Positions 1-5,746 of a stretch of 6,387 nucleotides of DNA are shown in pieces (the stretch's first letter is position 1; each line of letters starts with the position of its first letter). The stretch is from Methanosarcinales archaeon (lineage in GTDB: Archaea; Halobacteriota; Methanosarcinia; Methanosarcinales; Methanocomedenaceae). The notes under the pieces were generated by a model, which was given only the letters and a program-made list of their open reading frames with translations, made no database searches and was not told the origin of the DNA. The position numbers and the translations under genes are program-made. Location of the stretch: positions 1 to 6,387 of the forward strand of contig JAUWTY010000065.1 in NCBI GenBank assembly GCA_030614485.1, written 5' to 3'.

Positions 1-1315
1 CCTCTGCCGTATAGATGATATCCAACCCCAAATCACTGGCAACAGACTGGCAGATATCCTGGTATGCCCCGTCCACATGGGCGATGATATGGGAATATCG
101 ATTCATTCTCAGGTATTCGAGCAGGCATCCGCCCACCCATGAGCGCTCTTCAAGGTCCCAGTGCCCTGTCACAGGCGTGTCATAATGGGCGGCTGGATAT
201 ACCAGTTCCAGTTCACGGGGTACAATACCCAGTGGCGATGTGATGATCGCTTCATTCAGTGCCCGCCTGTGCTTACCCATAGCACGGCTGAAATACTGGT
301 GGCTATTTGATATTGAATATGGTTTACGAGCTGAACAGGGCAAGAGCAAGAGGATGTTATTATCGGGTGACTGGAAGCGTTCCTGAACCCGACGGGCAAA
401 CCTTTTGACCTCTATTCTGTCCAGGGATTCGGCAGAATTAGTGTACATGGTACTACGACGATAGGTGTGCGTGCGCTGTTCCAGATATGAATATTCTTGG
501 TCAGTGAGTCGCAGCAGTGCAGTAAGCCATGGGTCACTGCGACATTTTCCTTCTACATATTCCCGCAAATGTCCGTCCCTGATGTGCTGGACTATTACAC
601 GTTTCTCTTCCTCAAGCCTGGTTTTGTTATGCTGTGCGACCAGTTCGCCCCGTTGGGTTGCATCCATTTCTTTCAATTCTGCTACACTGGTATTGCTGCA
701 TACATGGCACCTGCACGGCAATTCAGACAAGTCTTTGAGCCTGTATTCTCCGCCCGGCATCATGTAGATGTCACCAAATGCCCTGACAACAGCCAGGGTA
801 TCATCCACCACATCCACGCCTACGTACACAAGCAGCCCCAGGTTCTCGGGGGTAGCCAGGGCAGGAGCGTACAATGCGGTATCGGGAGGGGTATTGTTCC
901 TGATATGGATAACGCTCTCCAGTAATACTCTGGGATTATGCTCCATCTGTTTTGCAGCGCCCAATACATACATGTCAGCGGATGATATGTCAGGATATGC
1001 CGGGTGTATAATTCGGCCCACAGCCCCCTGCCAATCGTTCCATACCTGGATGGATTTTCGGGCAGATTCCACCATTCCTTTTACTCTGTCTCCCCTGGCA
1101 TGCAGTGGCATGGATTTATCTGGAAGTATTACCAATGTGCCGTCGTCTACATCATCAGGTGAAAGTATGCTATGCCCCCATGGGCTGCCGGCATAAACAA
1201 TCGGGTACCCAGATGACACTTCCAGTATCATGGGGGTGGAATGGGACTCCTTTAACATCAACTTGCCCAGGCGGGCTGCACAGTCTCGTCTTGTTACTTC
1301 AAAATATTTGGTCAT
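1..1315 (-). CDS. arcS: Archaeosine synthase alpha subunit ArcS (TgtA2), N-terminal 438 residues, cut by window edge
   Basis: ArcS attaches lysine to preQ0 at position 15 of tRNA, after which the radical-SAM partner RaSEA gives archaeosine (family knowledge). I translated the minus strand from ATG at 1315-1313; an in-frame TGA lies two codons before it, so no longer start exists. Residues 1 to about 260 are TGT-like, with a complete zinc site: Cys201, Cys203, Cys206 and His229 (CxCxxC-x22-H). The ArcS signature PCSARKPYSISNSH is at 326-339, followed by the conserved stretch LGIVPRELELVYPAAHYDTP (about 362-381). This motif separates ArcS from the transglycosylase TgtA. The frame stays open to base 1; the remaining core and the usual PUA domain would lie outside. 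No clear ribosome site is visible, and the leader is A-rich with few T, so it may be leaderless. It is divergent from flpA. Confidence 0.93.
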   Translation of the reverse strand, partial: MTKYFEVTRRDCAARLGKLMLKESHSTPMILEVSSGYPIVYAGSPWGHSILSPDDVDDGTLVILPDKSMPLHARGDRVKGMVESARKSIQVWNDWQGAVGRIIHPAYPDISSADMYVLGAAKQMEHNPRVLLESVIHIRNNTPPDTALYAPALATPENLGLLVYVGVDVVDDTLAVVRAFGDIYMMPGGEYRLKDLSELPCRCHVCSNTSVAELKEMDATQRGELVAQHNKTRLEEEKRVIVQHIRDGHLREYVEGKCRSDPWLTALLRLTDQEYSYLEQRTHTYRRSTMYTNSAESLDRIEVKRFARRVQERFQSPDNNILLLLPCSARKPYSISNSHQYFSRAMGKHRRALNEAIITSPLGIVPRELELVYPAAHYDTPVTGHWDLEERSWVGGCLLEYLRMNRYSHIIAHVDGAYQDICQSVASDLGLDIIYTAE

Positions 1316-1456
1316 CTGGATTCAGTTTGTTATTTTTGTTGTTCTTATGTTGCTTTTACATCGTTCTTTTGTCGTCCCTTATGGTCTTACCTGAATAATA
1401 GATTATGGCAGGCATTTAGGAAAATCTTATTGATATTCAGTTATTATTCTATCCAG
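1316..1456. promoter_or_regulatory. Divergent promoter region between arcS and flpA
   Basis: This 141-bp gap must hold both promoters. The + strand at 1321-1380 is very T-rich, so the arcS leader is A-rich and probably unstructured. For flpA, an AT-rich stretch TTATTGATA at 1428-1436 is centred about 25-29 nt upstream of the ATG at 1457, fitting an archaeal TATA box for a leaderless or nearly leaderless mRNA. Neither start has a convincing Shine-Dalgarno sequence. Both starts are preceded by the same hexamer, ATCCAG, directly before ATG. Promoter positions are inferred from composition and spacing only. Confidence 0.4.
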
Positions 1457-2179
1457 ATGCCTGATAGTCAACACAAGCTGCCACTGCTTCCACCTAATGT
1501 ATATTCAATAGAAGATGCAGGGAAAGCCAGACTTGCCACAGTGAACATGGCACCCGGCACCCGGGTATATGGTGAAAAAGTGGTGAATAATAACGGTATT
1601 GAATACCGGCTTTGGTCGCCACACCGTAGTAAACTGGCTGCCATGATTGAAAAGGGTATGAACATTCCTGTTGCGTCTAATTCCAGAATATTATATCTGG
1701 GTGCGGCCTCGGGCACTACTGCCAGCCATCTTTCAGATGTAGTAACAGGGGGAATGGTTTTTGCAGTAGAGTTTGCGCCACGTGTCATGCGCGACCTTAT
1801 CAGCGTGTGCAGCCAGCGCCAGAACATGGTCCCCATACTTGCTGATGCCACCAGACCTGCATTGTACAGGGCTATTGCAGGGCAAGTGGACCTGATATAC
1901 CAGGACGTGGCCCAACGGGACCAGGCAGGAATTGCCATTGTCAATGCCAGGGAGTGCTTAAAACCCGGCGGACATCTCATCATGGTCATAAAGGCCCGAA
2001 GTGTGGACAGCACGGTCAATCCTAAACAGGTGTTTAAGCAGGAACTGGAAAAACTAGATAAAGAATTTGAAGTGATTGACAAAAAAGGATTGGAGCCATT
2101 CCACAGGGACCACCTGGCTCTGGTCGCACAAAGGAAAAATCATAAACAACTAGCCTCCGAAGATACGAATTGTTTGTGA
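1457..2179 (+). CDS. flpA: Fibrillarin-like rRNA/tRNA 2'-O-methyltransferase
   Basis: This is the SAM-dependent methylase of the archaeal box C/D sRNP; it works with Nop5, L7Ae and a guide RNA to methylate ribose 2'-OH in rRNA and tRNA. Counting from ATG 1457 (240 residues), SAM motif I ILYLGAASGTTASH is at 78-91, with Glu105 (VEFAPR) and Asp130 (ADAT) as further cofactor positions. The family signature DLIYQDVAQ is at 145-153. Lys59, Asp150, Lys179 and His219 fit the proposed K-D-K-H tetrad. The frame is open further upstream to a TTG at 1430, but ATG 1457 gives MPDSQHKLPLLPPNVYSI and a length near the usual 227-235, so I prefer it. The C-terminal tail (about 226-240) is slightly longer than typical. 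nop5, the common upstream neighbour in euryarchaea, is not next to it here. Confidence 0.97.
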   Translation: MPDSQHKLPLLPPNVYSIEDAGKARLATVNMAPGTRVYGEKVVNNNGIEYRLWSPHRSKLAAMIEKGMNIPVASNSRILYLGAASGTTASHLSDVVTGGMVFAVEFAPRVMRDLISVCSQRQNMVPILADATRPALYRAIAGQVDLIYQDVAQRDQAGIAIVNARECLKPGGHLIMVIKARSVDSTVNPKQVFKQELEKLDKEFEVIDKKGLEPFHRDHLALVAQRKNHKQLASEDTNCL

Positions 2180-2189
2180 AGGGTCTTAA

Positions 2190-2204
2190 TTTTGTTTCTT
2201 TTTT
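2190..2204 (+). terminator. T-rich transcription terminator after flpA
   Basis: Eleven bases after the flpA stop (TGA 2177-2179) is a 15-base tract containing 13 T (TTTTGTTTCTTTTTT). Archaeal RNA polymerase terminates on oligo-T without needing a strong hairpin, and none is seen here. The following stretch to 2303 shows no gene. Confidence 0.5.
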
Positions 2205-2279
2205 GCAGTATGGTCCGCCAGAATACCCCATCCAACTTGATTCTGTCCCACAGCCGCTATTTTGGAATCACTTAAGTAG

Positions 2280-2292
2280 TTTATGATTTAAA
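2280..2292 (+). promoter_or_regulatory. Candidate TATA box of the small Lys-rich ORF
   Basis: The AT-only stretch TTTATGATTTAAA is centred about 24 nt before ATG 2310 and 18 nt before ATG 2304. This spacing fits a leaderless transcript beginning near the second in-frame ATG. The assignment rests on composition and distance alone. Confidence 0.3.
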
Positions 2293-2303
2293 TTGTATTT
2301 CCT

Positions 2304-2441
2304 ATGGCAATGTCTAAGAAGGATATGGGAAGAAGGAGTTCTAAGAAAAAGGCTGAGTTGGAAGAACTTGAAAAACTGGCTGCGGCTGGAAGCGGTGATG
2401 CAAAGAAGAAACTTGCCAAGGCAAAGAAAAAGATGAAATGA
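2304..2441 (+). CDS. Small Lys-rich basic protein, 45 residues, function unknown
   Basis: The ORF reads MAMSKKDMGRRSSKKKAELE, continues as a charged stretch (ELEKLAAAGSGDAKKKLAK) and ends KAKKKMK, stop TGA 2439-2441. I do not recognise a family. About a third of the residues are Lys, with a short heptad-like Leu/Ala/Glu segment in the middle and no Cys, Trp or hydrophobic span. A small nucleic-acid-binding protein would fit this composition (inference). Support for a real gene is an AT-rich box at 2280-2292, a clean stem-loop plus T10 terminator overlapping its stop, and its own intergenic gap after flpA. A second in-frame ATG at 2310 is an equally good start. There is no visible ribosome site. 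The long minus-strand frame across it looks like a shadow. Confidence 0.5.
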   Translation: MAMSKKDMGRRSSKKKAELEELEKLAAAGSGDAKKKLAKAKKKMK

Positions 2442-2470
2442 TCCCCTGAGGATCGTGACGTTTTTTTTTT
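2440..2470 (+). terminator. Stem-loop plus T10 terminator
   Basis: A perfect inverted repeat GATCC (2440-2444) / GGATC (2450-2454) with a 5-nt loop overlaps the stop of the small ORF. GTGACG follows, then ten consecutive T (2461-2470). This marks the end of the chromosomal transcript; the tRNA-Leu fragment begins three bases after the T run. Confidence 0.7.
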
Positions 2471-2472
2471 GA

Positions 2473-2528
2473 AGCGGGGGGTGTGATTCGAATCCACGGA
2501 TTCCTACGAAACAGCGTCCTAAGCCCTG
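2473..2528 (-). pseudogene. tRNA-Leu(UAG) 3'-half fragment, decayed (attachment-site copy 1)
   Basis: Read on the minus strand: anticodon stem-loop CAGGG-CTTAGGA-CGCTG (loop 2517-2523, anticodon UAG), long variable arm, T arm GTGGA-TTCGAAT-CACAC, then acceptor strand CCCCCGC. No matching 5' acceptor GCGGGGG or D arm is present at 2529-2590, although CCAGGTCAGCAGGG just upstream faintly resembles a Leu D-arm region. The T stem has two mismatches and the anticodon stem one (G-G), so it is not functional. It matches the fragment at 4322-4376 at 51 of 55 positions, in the same orientation, which makes the pair direct repeats typical of integrase attachment sites. Confidence 0.85.
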
Positions 2529-2598
2529 CTGACCTGGGTGGATATTGGATTCTCAGACGCGATAATGGTGACGATGTGGTTTAAGCATGTAAGGCTTA

Positions 2599-4143
2599 TC
2601 ATTTCCCAATCGCTTTTATTTCTTTTAAGTGACCATCGAGGAGTACTATTTTGTTGTGACTTGCAAGTTCTATCGCAGACTGGGTATATCCTGATTTTGA
2701 GATGAAAAACAACTGTTTTTTCTGCGTACTGAATTCAGACTTATTGATTTTCTGCACCAGATTATCGATATCTTTGTAGCTGGTTTTCTTGTTTCGCCAT
2801 TTAATCTCAAAAATATATACCGTTTCGTCCTTTGTGCTCACCAGGTCGAATTCGATGTTATTTTTCAGGTACTTTTCAAGGTTGATGTCATACAACTCTT
2901 CAAGTTTGTATTTCACTTCATATTCCTTAGCAATTCCAAGCTCTGTAGATGCCTTCTGGTATTTTTCTTCCAGATTTGCCAAAAGATGTTCTGCCACTTT
3001 TTCAGATACAACGTCCGTACTCAGACCAAGGTATTTGTTGTTGATCCAGAATGCAAATAACGGGTCACGTATGTGATATGTACCATGTTTTCGAAATATA
3101 AGGTCGGTCTTCAGCAGGGCCTTGAGATAGTTTGATATTTCACCAGTCGATTTTTTTATGTGCTTTGAAACCTGTGTCAGGTTTGCGGGGTTTTGCGATA
3201 ACAAAAAGAGTATGGACTTGTAGCGATCTTTGTTCTTGAACTTTGCAAGGGATACGTCAAGGATGTATTCGAAGTGTTCATTAATGGAACCTGTATCTGC
3301 AAATATTTCGTTCATTATGCAGTAGTTTACCTGTTGTGTACTGATTGAGCTGTCCAGTGCGTATTGTCCGGATATCTTCCTGCATATGGCGACTGTATAG
3401 TACGGCTGGCCGTCAGTAAATTTATAAATCTTATCTTTATGGTTTCCGGCAAGCTCAAAGGGGAGTTCTGAATCAATGAGTTCATGTGTACTTGCCCTGT
3501 CAAAGTTTTCCAAAGTCATCCTGATGAACTGCCCGAAAAACGGGTTTTTATGATCAAGCATCTCATCAAAGACCGAAAAAACGGAACCAGAAATCCAGTA
3601 ATTAACATAGTTTTGCTTTTCTGTCATTGAGCGCATTATCAGGAGAAATCTGGGGTGTACCTGTAATAGCTCCTGGAATTCATCAAGTATGAATATAATC
3701 TTTTGTTCATGTTTTTCTGCAAGTTTTTGTGCAAAGGCAAGTGTAAGTTGTAAAATCTCTTCTTTGGCAAACTCTTGCTGTTTGAAGATGTTCATAATGG
3801 TCCTTACATAGTGTGTTTCCATGTCACCCAATTTTGATGCAAGGATAAGGAGGTCTTCCATCTCATAGGGGTAATCGACCTGCTCTTTTTGTTTTATTGT
3901 TTCATATACCAGTTCCTTTGAGTATGCTTTTACAAATCCTTCAATGTCTGGTATGATCTTTTGAAGATTTATGTATGGAATCAGCACATCCCTGTCAATG
4001 GTGTTATTTTTGAATTGTAATAGCAATTCAGTCTTTCCAATCCGCCTGAGACCAAAAAGTGCAATGTTTATTTTTGAGCCTGTGTTTATTGATTCTCTGT
4101 ACTGATTAAGGATTGATAGTTCCCTGGTCCTGTTTATGAACAT
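2599..4143 (-). CDS. Archaeal STAND-type ATPase with C-terminal DUF234/PD-(D/E)XK nuclease-like domain
   Basis: The protein has 514 residues, starting at ATG 4143-4141. The N-terminal P-loop ATPase (ATPase_2 type) has the opening MFINRTREL, Walker A GLRRIGKT at 31-38, Walker B IIFILDEFQ at 149-157 (Asp154, Glu155) and a sensor-like ISGS at 184-187. A winged-helix segment at about 305-362 ends in the family motif IRDPLFAFWI. The C-terminal DUF234 region carries a nuclease-like motif: Asp433 and Glu446-x-Lys448 (FEIKW). All key residues are intact. The cellular role of these archaeal, mobile, single-gene ATPases is not established; DNA processing or defence is inference. The gene stands alone between two tRNA-Leu fragments, is more AT-rich than arcS/flpA, and has a repeat array in its promoter. 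A 5-bp inverted repeat TAAGC/GCTTA (2582-2598) directly follows its stop. Confidence 0.93.
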   Translation of the reverse strand: MFINRTRELSILNQYRESINTGSKINIALFGLRRIGKTELLLQFKNNTIDRDVLIPYINLQKIIPDIEGFVKAYSKELVYETIKQKEQVDYPYEMEDLLILASKLGDMETHYVRTIMNIFKQQEFAKEEILQLTLAFAQKLAEKHEQKIIFILDEFQELLQVHPRFLLIMRSMTEKQNYVNYWISGSVFSVFDEMLDHKNPFFGQFIRMTLENFDRASTHELIDSELPFELAGNHKDKIYKFTDGQPYYTVAICRKISGQYALDSSISTQQVNYCIMNEIFADTGSINEHFEYILDVSLAKFKNKDRYKSILFLLSQNPANLTQVSKHIKKSTGEISNYLKALLKTDLIFRKHGTYHIRDPLFAFWINNKYLGLSTDVVSEKVAEHLLANLEEKYQKASTELGIAKEYEVKYKLEELYDINLEKYLKNNIEFDLVSTKDETVYIFEIKWRNKKTSYKDIDNLVQKINKSEFSTQKKQLFFISKSGYTQSAIELASHNKIVLLDGHLKEIKAIGK

Positions 4144-4161
4144 CTATGTTTGTATAGTGTG

Positions 4162-4173
4162 TTTATGCATAAA
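4162..4173 (-). promoter_or_regulatory. Probable TATA box of the ATPase gene
   Basis: TTTATGCATAAA is centred about 25 nt upstream of the ATPase ATG (4143), the distance expected for a leaderless archaeal transcript. There is no Shine-Dalgarno sequence before the ATG. The box coincides with the first palindromic repeat of the 15-bp array, so a protein bound there would compete with TBP (inference). Confidence 0.5.
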
Positions 4174-4217
4174 TAGGTTATGCATAATTTAATTATGCAT
4201 TATTTAATAATGCAATA
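4163..4217. repeat. Four palindromic ATGCAT repeats with exact 15-bp period (operator or iterons)
   Basis: ATGCAT begins at 4165, 4180 and 4195, and ATGCAA at 4210, a period of exactly 15 bp. The surrounding decamer TTATGCATAA is a perfect palindrome at 4163-4172 and 4178-4187, has one change at 4193-4202 (TTATGCATTA), and is degraded at 4208-4217 (TAATGCAATA). The array sits 20 to 75 bp upstream of the ATPase start and overlaps its likely TATA box. Such spacing suggests cooperative binding by a regulator, possibly the winged-helix ATPase itself; a replication iteron role is an alternative. Both roles are inference. Confidence 0.7.
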
Positions 4218-4225
4218 TGACATGA

Positions 4226-4393
4226 ACATTTAAGGATTGGGAATTGAACCGATTCCATCTCGACAATTATTTAGCAAAGATAAATGAACCTAAAGCATTT
4301 GACGCAAAAAAAACGGATTATGCGGGGGGTGGGATTCGAACCCACGGATTCCTACGAAACAGGGTCCTAAGCGCTGTTCACATTATGGCATAA
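4226..4393 (+). other. Start-less open frame, possible gene remnant, between repeat array and integrase
   Basis: After TGA 4223-4225 a + strand frame stays open for 55 codons to TAA 4391-4393. It begins TFKDWELNRFHLDNYLAKI, continues NEPKAFDAKKTDYAGG, and then runs through the tRNA fragment (GIRTHGF, the usual false peptide of antisense tRNA T arms). It has no ATG near its beginning. The part before 4321 has protein-like composition and could be a broken coding end, but I recognise no family. The stretch also has a short GGAAT/ATTCC hairpin (4240-4256). No functional gene is claimed here. Confidence 0.2.
4321..4376 (-). pseudogene. tRNA-Leu(UAG) 3'-half fragment, well preserved (attachment-site copy 2)
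   Basis: Minus strand: anticodon stem-loop CAGCG-CTTAGGA-CCCTG (anticodon UAG at 4367-4369), long variable arm, perfect T arm GTGGG-TTCGAAT-CCCAC, acceptor strand CCCCCGC and discriminator A (4321). From the anticodon loop to the 3' end every stem is intact. The only defect is a C-C mismatch in the anticodon stem, on the side that would come from foreign DNA. No 5' half follows at 4377-4425; the integrase gene lies there instead. The site is 49 bp from the integrase start, the usual place for an attachment site. Confidence 0.9.
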
Positions 4394-4395
4394 GG

Positions 4396-4402
4396 TTTAA
4401 AT
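4396..4402 (+). promoter_or_regulatory. Probable TATA box of the integrase gene
   Basis: TTTAAAT, preceded by purines AAGG, is centred 27 nt upstream of the integrase ATG (4426), fitting leaderless transcription. The alternative ribosome site GGTGA (4406-4410) is 15 nt from the ATG, too far to be convincing. Confidence 0.45.
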
Positions 4403-4412
4403 CAGGGTGAAG

Positions 4413-4428
4413 CATACTATACAGTATG
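4413..4428 (+). promoter_or_regulatory. Inverted repeat CATACT-N4-AGTATG overlapping the integrase start codon
   Basis: Perfect 6-bp arms CATACT (4413-4418) and AGTATG (4423-4428) flank ATAC; the right arm contains the ATG. It lies where the transcription start is predicted, so it could be an operator that shuts off integrase expression, or a small hairpin hiding the start codon. The function is inferred from position. Confidence 0.4.
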
Positions 4429-5745
4429 AACCCGCCAAAATTTACCGGAAAGAATGAGCAGATAATGAGTGACTGGCAGCGTTCACTTGAACTTAAAGGT
4501 CAAAAACCCTTAACGATTTGGGGCAAGCAGTGGAAAATTTACCGCTTTATGAAACATTACGACTTCAAGCCAGCCGATGAGGTCACTAAAAGGGACATAG
4601 AGGATTATATCATTTACCGAAGGAATAACAATAAGCCCAAAACCGTACATAACGATATCGTTGATATGCGGCTGTTCTTCAAGTGGCTGCAGCCTGAATG
4701 TGATTTTTTTGATGATATTAAGACAACTGCGCCCAAAAACCGCCTACCGGTAGAACAATTGATTGTACCCGCTGATATCACGGGCTTAGTAGCTGCCTGC
4801 CAGAGCCAACGAGATAGGGCTATCGTTATGCTGACCTGGGATAGTGCGGCCCGCCTGGGGGAGGTTTTTGACTTGAATGTCGGCGGCGTTCAATTTGATA
4901 AATACGGGGCTGTTGTCATAGTGGACGGCAAGACTGGACAGCGGCGCATAAGATTAATTGATTGTGTCCCTGACTTGCAGGCGTGGCTTAATATGCATCC
5001 CTGCAGGGACGATATTAAAGCGCCTCTTTTTGTGACTACCCGGAAGTATGGCGATGCCCCCAGGCGGTTAGATCACCACACAGTTCAGAATCTCTTTAAG
5101 ACCTTGGCAAGAAGGGCAGGGATAAAGAAAAATGTGCATCCGCATGCACTGAGGCACGGCAGGCTTACGGACCTGGTTAAAAAGGGATTCTCTGAGATGG
5201 AACTTAGGATAATCGCCGGATGGGAAGATAACAGCGACATGCCGGCAGTATATATTCATCTTTCAGGTGCGGATGTAGAAAATAAAATACTTGAAAAGAA
5301 CGGTCTCATCGAGCCTAATGACGAGATAAAAACACCACTCACCAAACCGAAAGAGTGCCCTCGATGCAAGACAAAGAATGCCTATGATGCTCAATACTGT
5401 ATGACTTGTTCTGCTGTTCTCGATCCCAAAAAAGCAAAGGAGATTGAAGATAGAGAGATTGAAAAATCAAATGAAATTGAGGATTTAAAAAGGCAATTCG
5501 AAGGACAACAAAAACTCTTGATAGAATTCAGTAAAACAATTCTATTGATGTCAGACCGAGGGGATGAACGAAATCCAGAAGATTACGATATCGAGTATGT
5601 TCGCCCAGATGTAATGCCCACTTCGAACAAGAGTGTGGAAGAAATCGAAGAAATTGTCAAGAACTTCGATGAGAATAAGAAAAAAGCCGTTGAAGAAGCC
5701 TTGAAAAAGAAGAACTCACCCACCATACCAACGCAACAGGTTTGA
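4426..5745 (+). CDS. Tyrosine recombinase/integrase with C-terminal zinc ribbon and coiled coil
   Basis: This site-specific recombinase (439 residues) probably integrates and excises the element at tRNA-Leu. Residues 10-100 form a SAM-like, XerA/phage-type core-binding domain (TKRDIEDYI, LFFKWL). The catalytic domain spans about 110-295, with Arg143 (SAARLGEV), Lys169 (VDGKTGQ), His240-x-x-Arg243 (HPHALRHGR), Trp266 (AGWEDNS) in place of the second His, and nucleophile Tyr276 (AVYIHLSG). The set is complete, so it is likely active. A zinc ribbon follows (Cys311, Cys314, Cys325, Cys328), then a charged Glu/Lys-rich coiled coil at about 334-430, a tail I associate with Methanosarcinales integrases. 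The sequence becomes more AT-rich after the catalytic domain. ATG 4426 starts just inside an inverted repeat and 49 bp from the tRNA-Leu fragment. Its stop abuts a helicase relic. Confidence 0.96.
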   Translation: MNPPKFTGKNEQIMSDWQRSLELKGQKPLTIWGKQWKIYRFMKHYDFKPADEVTKRDIEDYIIYRRNNNKPKTVHNDIVDMRLFFKWLQPECDFFDDIKTTAPKNRLPVEQLIVPADITGLVAACQSQRDRAIVMLTWDSAARLGEVFDLNVGGVQFDKYGAVVIVDGKTGQRRIRLIDCVPDLQAWLNMHPCRDDIKAPLFVTTRKYGDAPRRLDHHTVQNLFKTLARRAGIKKNVHPHALRHGRLTDLVKKGFSEMELRIIAGWEDNSDMPAVYIHLSGADVENKILEKNGLIEPNDEIKTPLTKPKECPRCKTKNAYDAQYCMTCSAVLDPKKAKEIEDREIEKSNEIEDLKRQFEGQQKLLIEFSKTILLMSDRGDERNPEDYDIEYVRPDVMPTSNKSVEEIEEIVKNFDENKKKAVEEALKKKNSPTIPTQQV

Positions 5746-5746
5746 G

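Noticed and set aside
241..291. Box C/D guide RNA: TGATGA (241-246) and CTGA (288-291) on the + strand
   Set aside because: It lies antisense inside arcS, has no C'/D' pair or terminal stem, and such short boxes arise by chance.
465..1398. Several overlapping + strand frames of about 100-140 codons
   Set aside because: They are antisense shadows of arcS, whose minus-strand translation carries the zinc site and the PCSARKPY signature and is open throughout.
1468..2082. 204-codon frame on the minus strand
   Set aside because: Shadow of flpA; its translation shows no domain, while the + frame has every fibrillarin motif.
2180..2303. Possible small gene or RNA between flpA and the 45-codon ORF
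   Set aside because: Only a T-rich terminator and an AT-rich promoter-like box are visible; no open frame or stable fold stands out.
2288..2497. Minus-strand frame beginning MDSNHTPRF
   Set aside because: Its start lies in the antisense-type T arm of the tRNA-Leu fragment, and the rest is Ser/Phe-rich shadow of the Lys-rich small ORF and the T10 run.
2473..2590. Complete tRNA-Leu, possibly with an intron
   Set aside because: No GCGGGGG 5' acceptor strand or D arm exists to the right of either fragment, and the stems carry mismatches.
4163..4217. CRISPR array
   Set aside because: Repeats are 10-bp palindromes with 5-bp gaps, far shorter than CRISPR repeats and spacers, and no cas gene is present.
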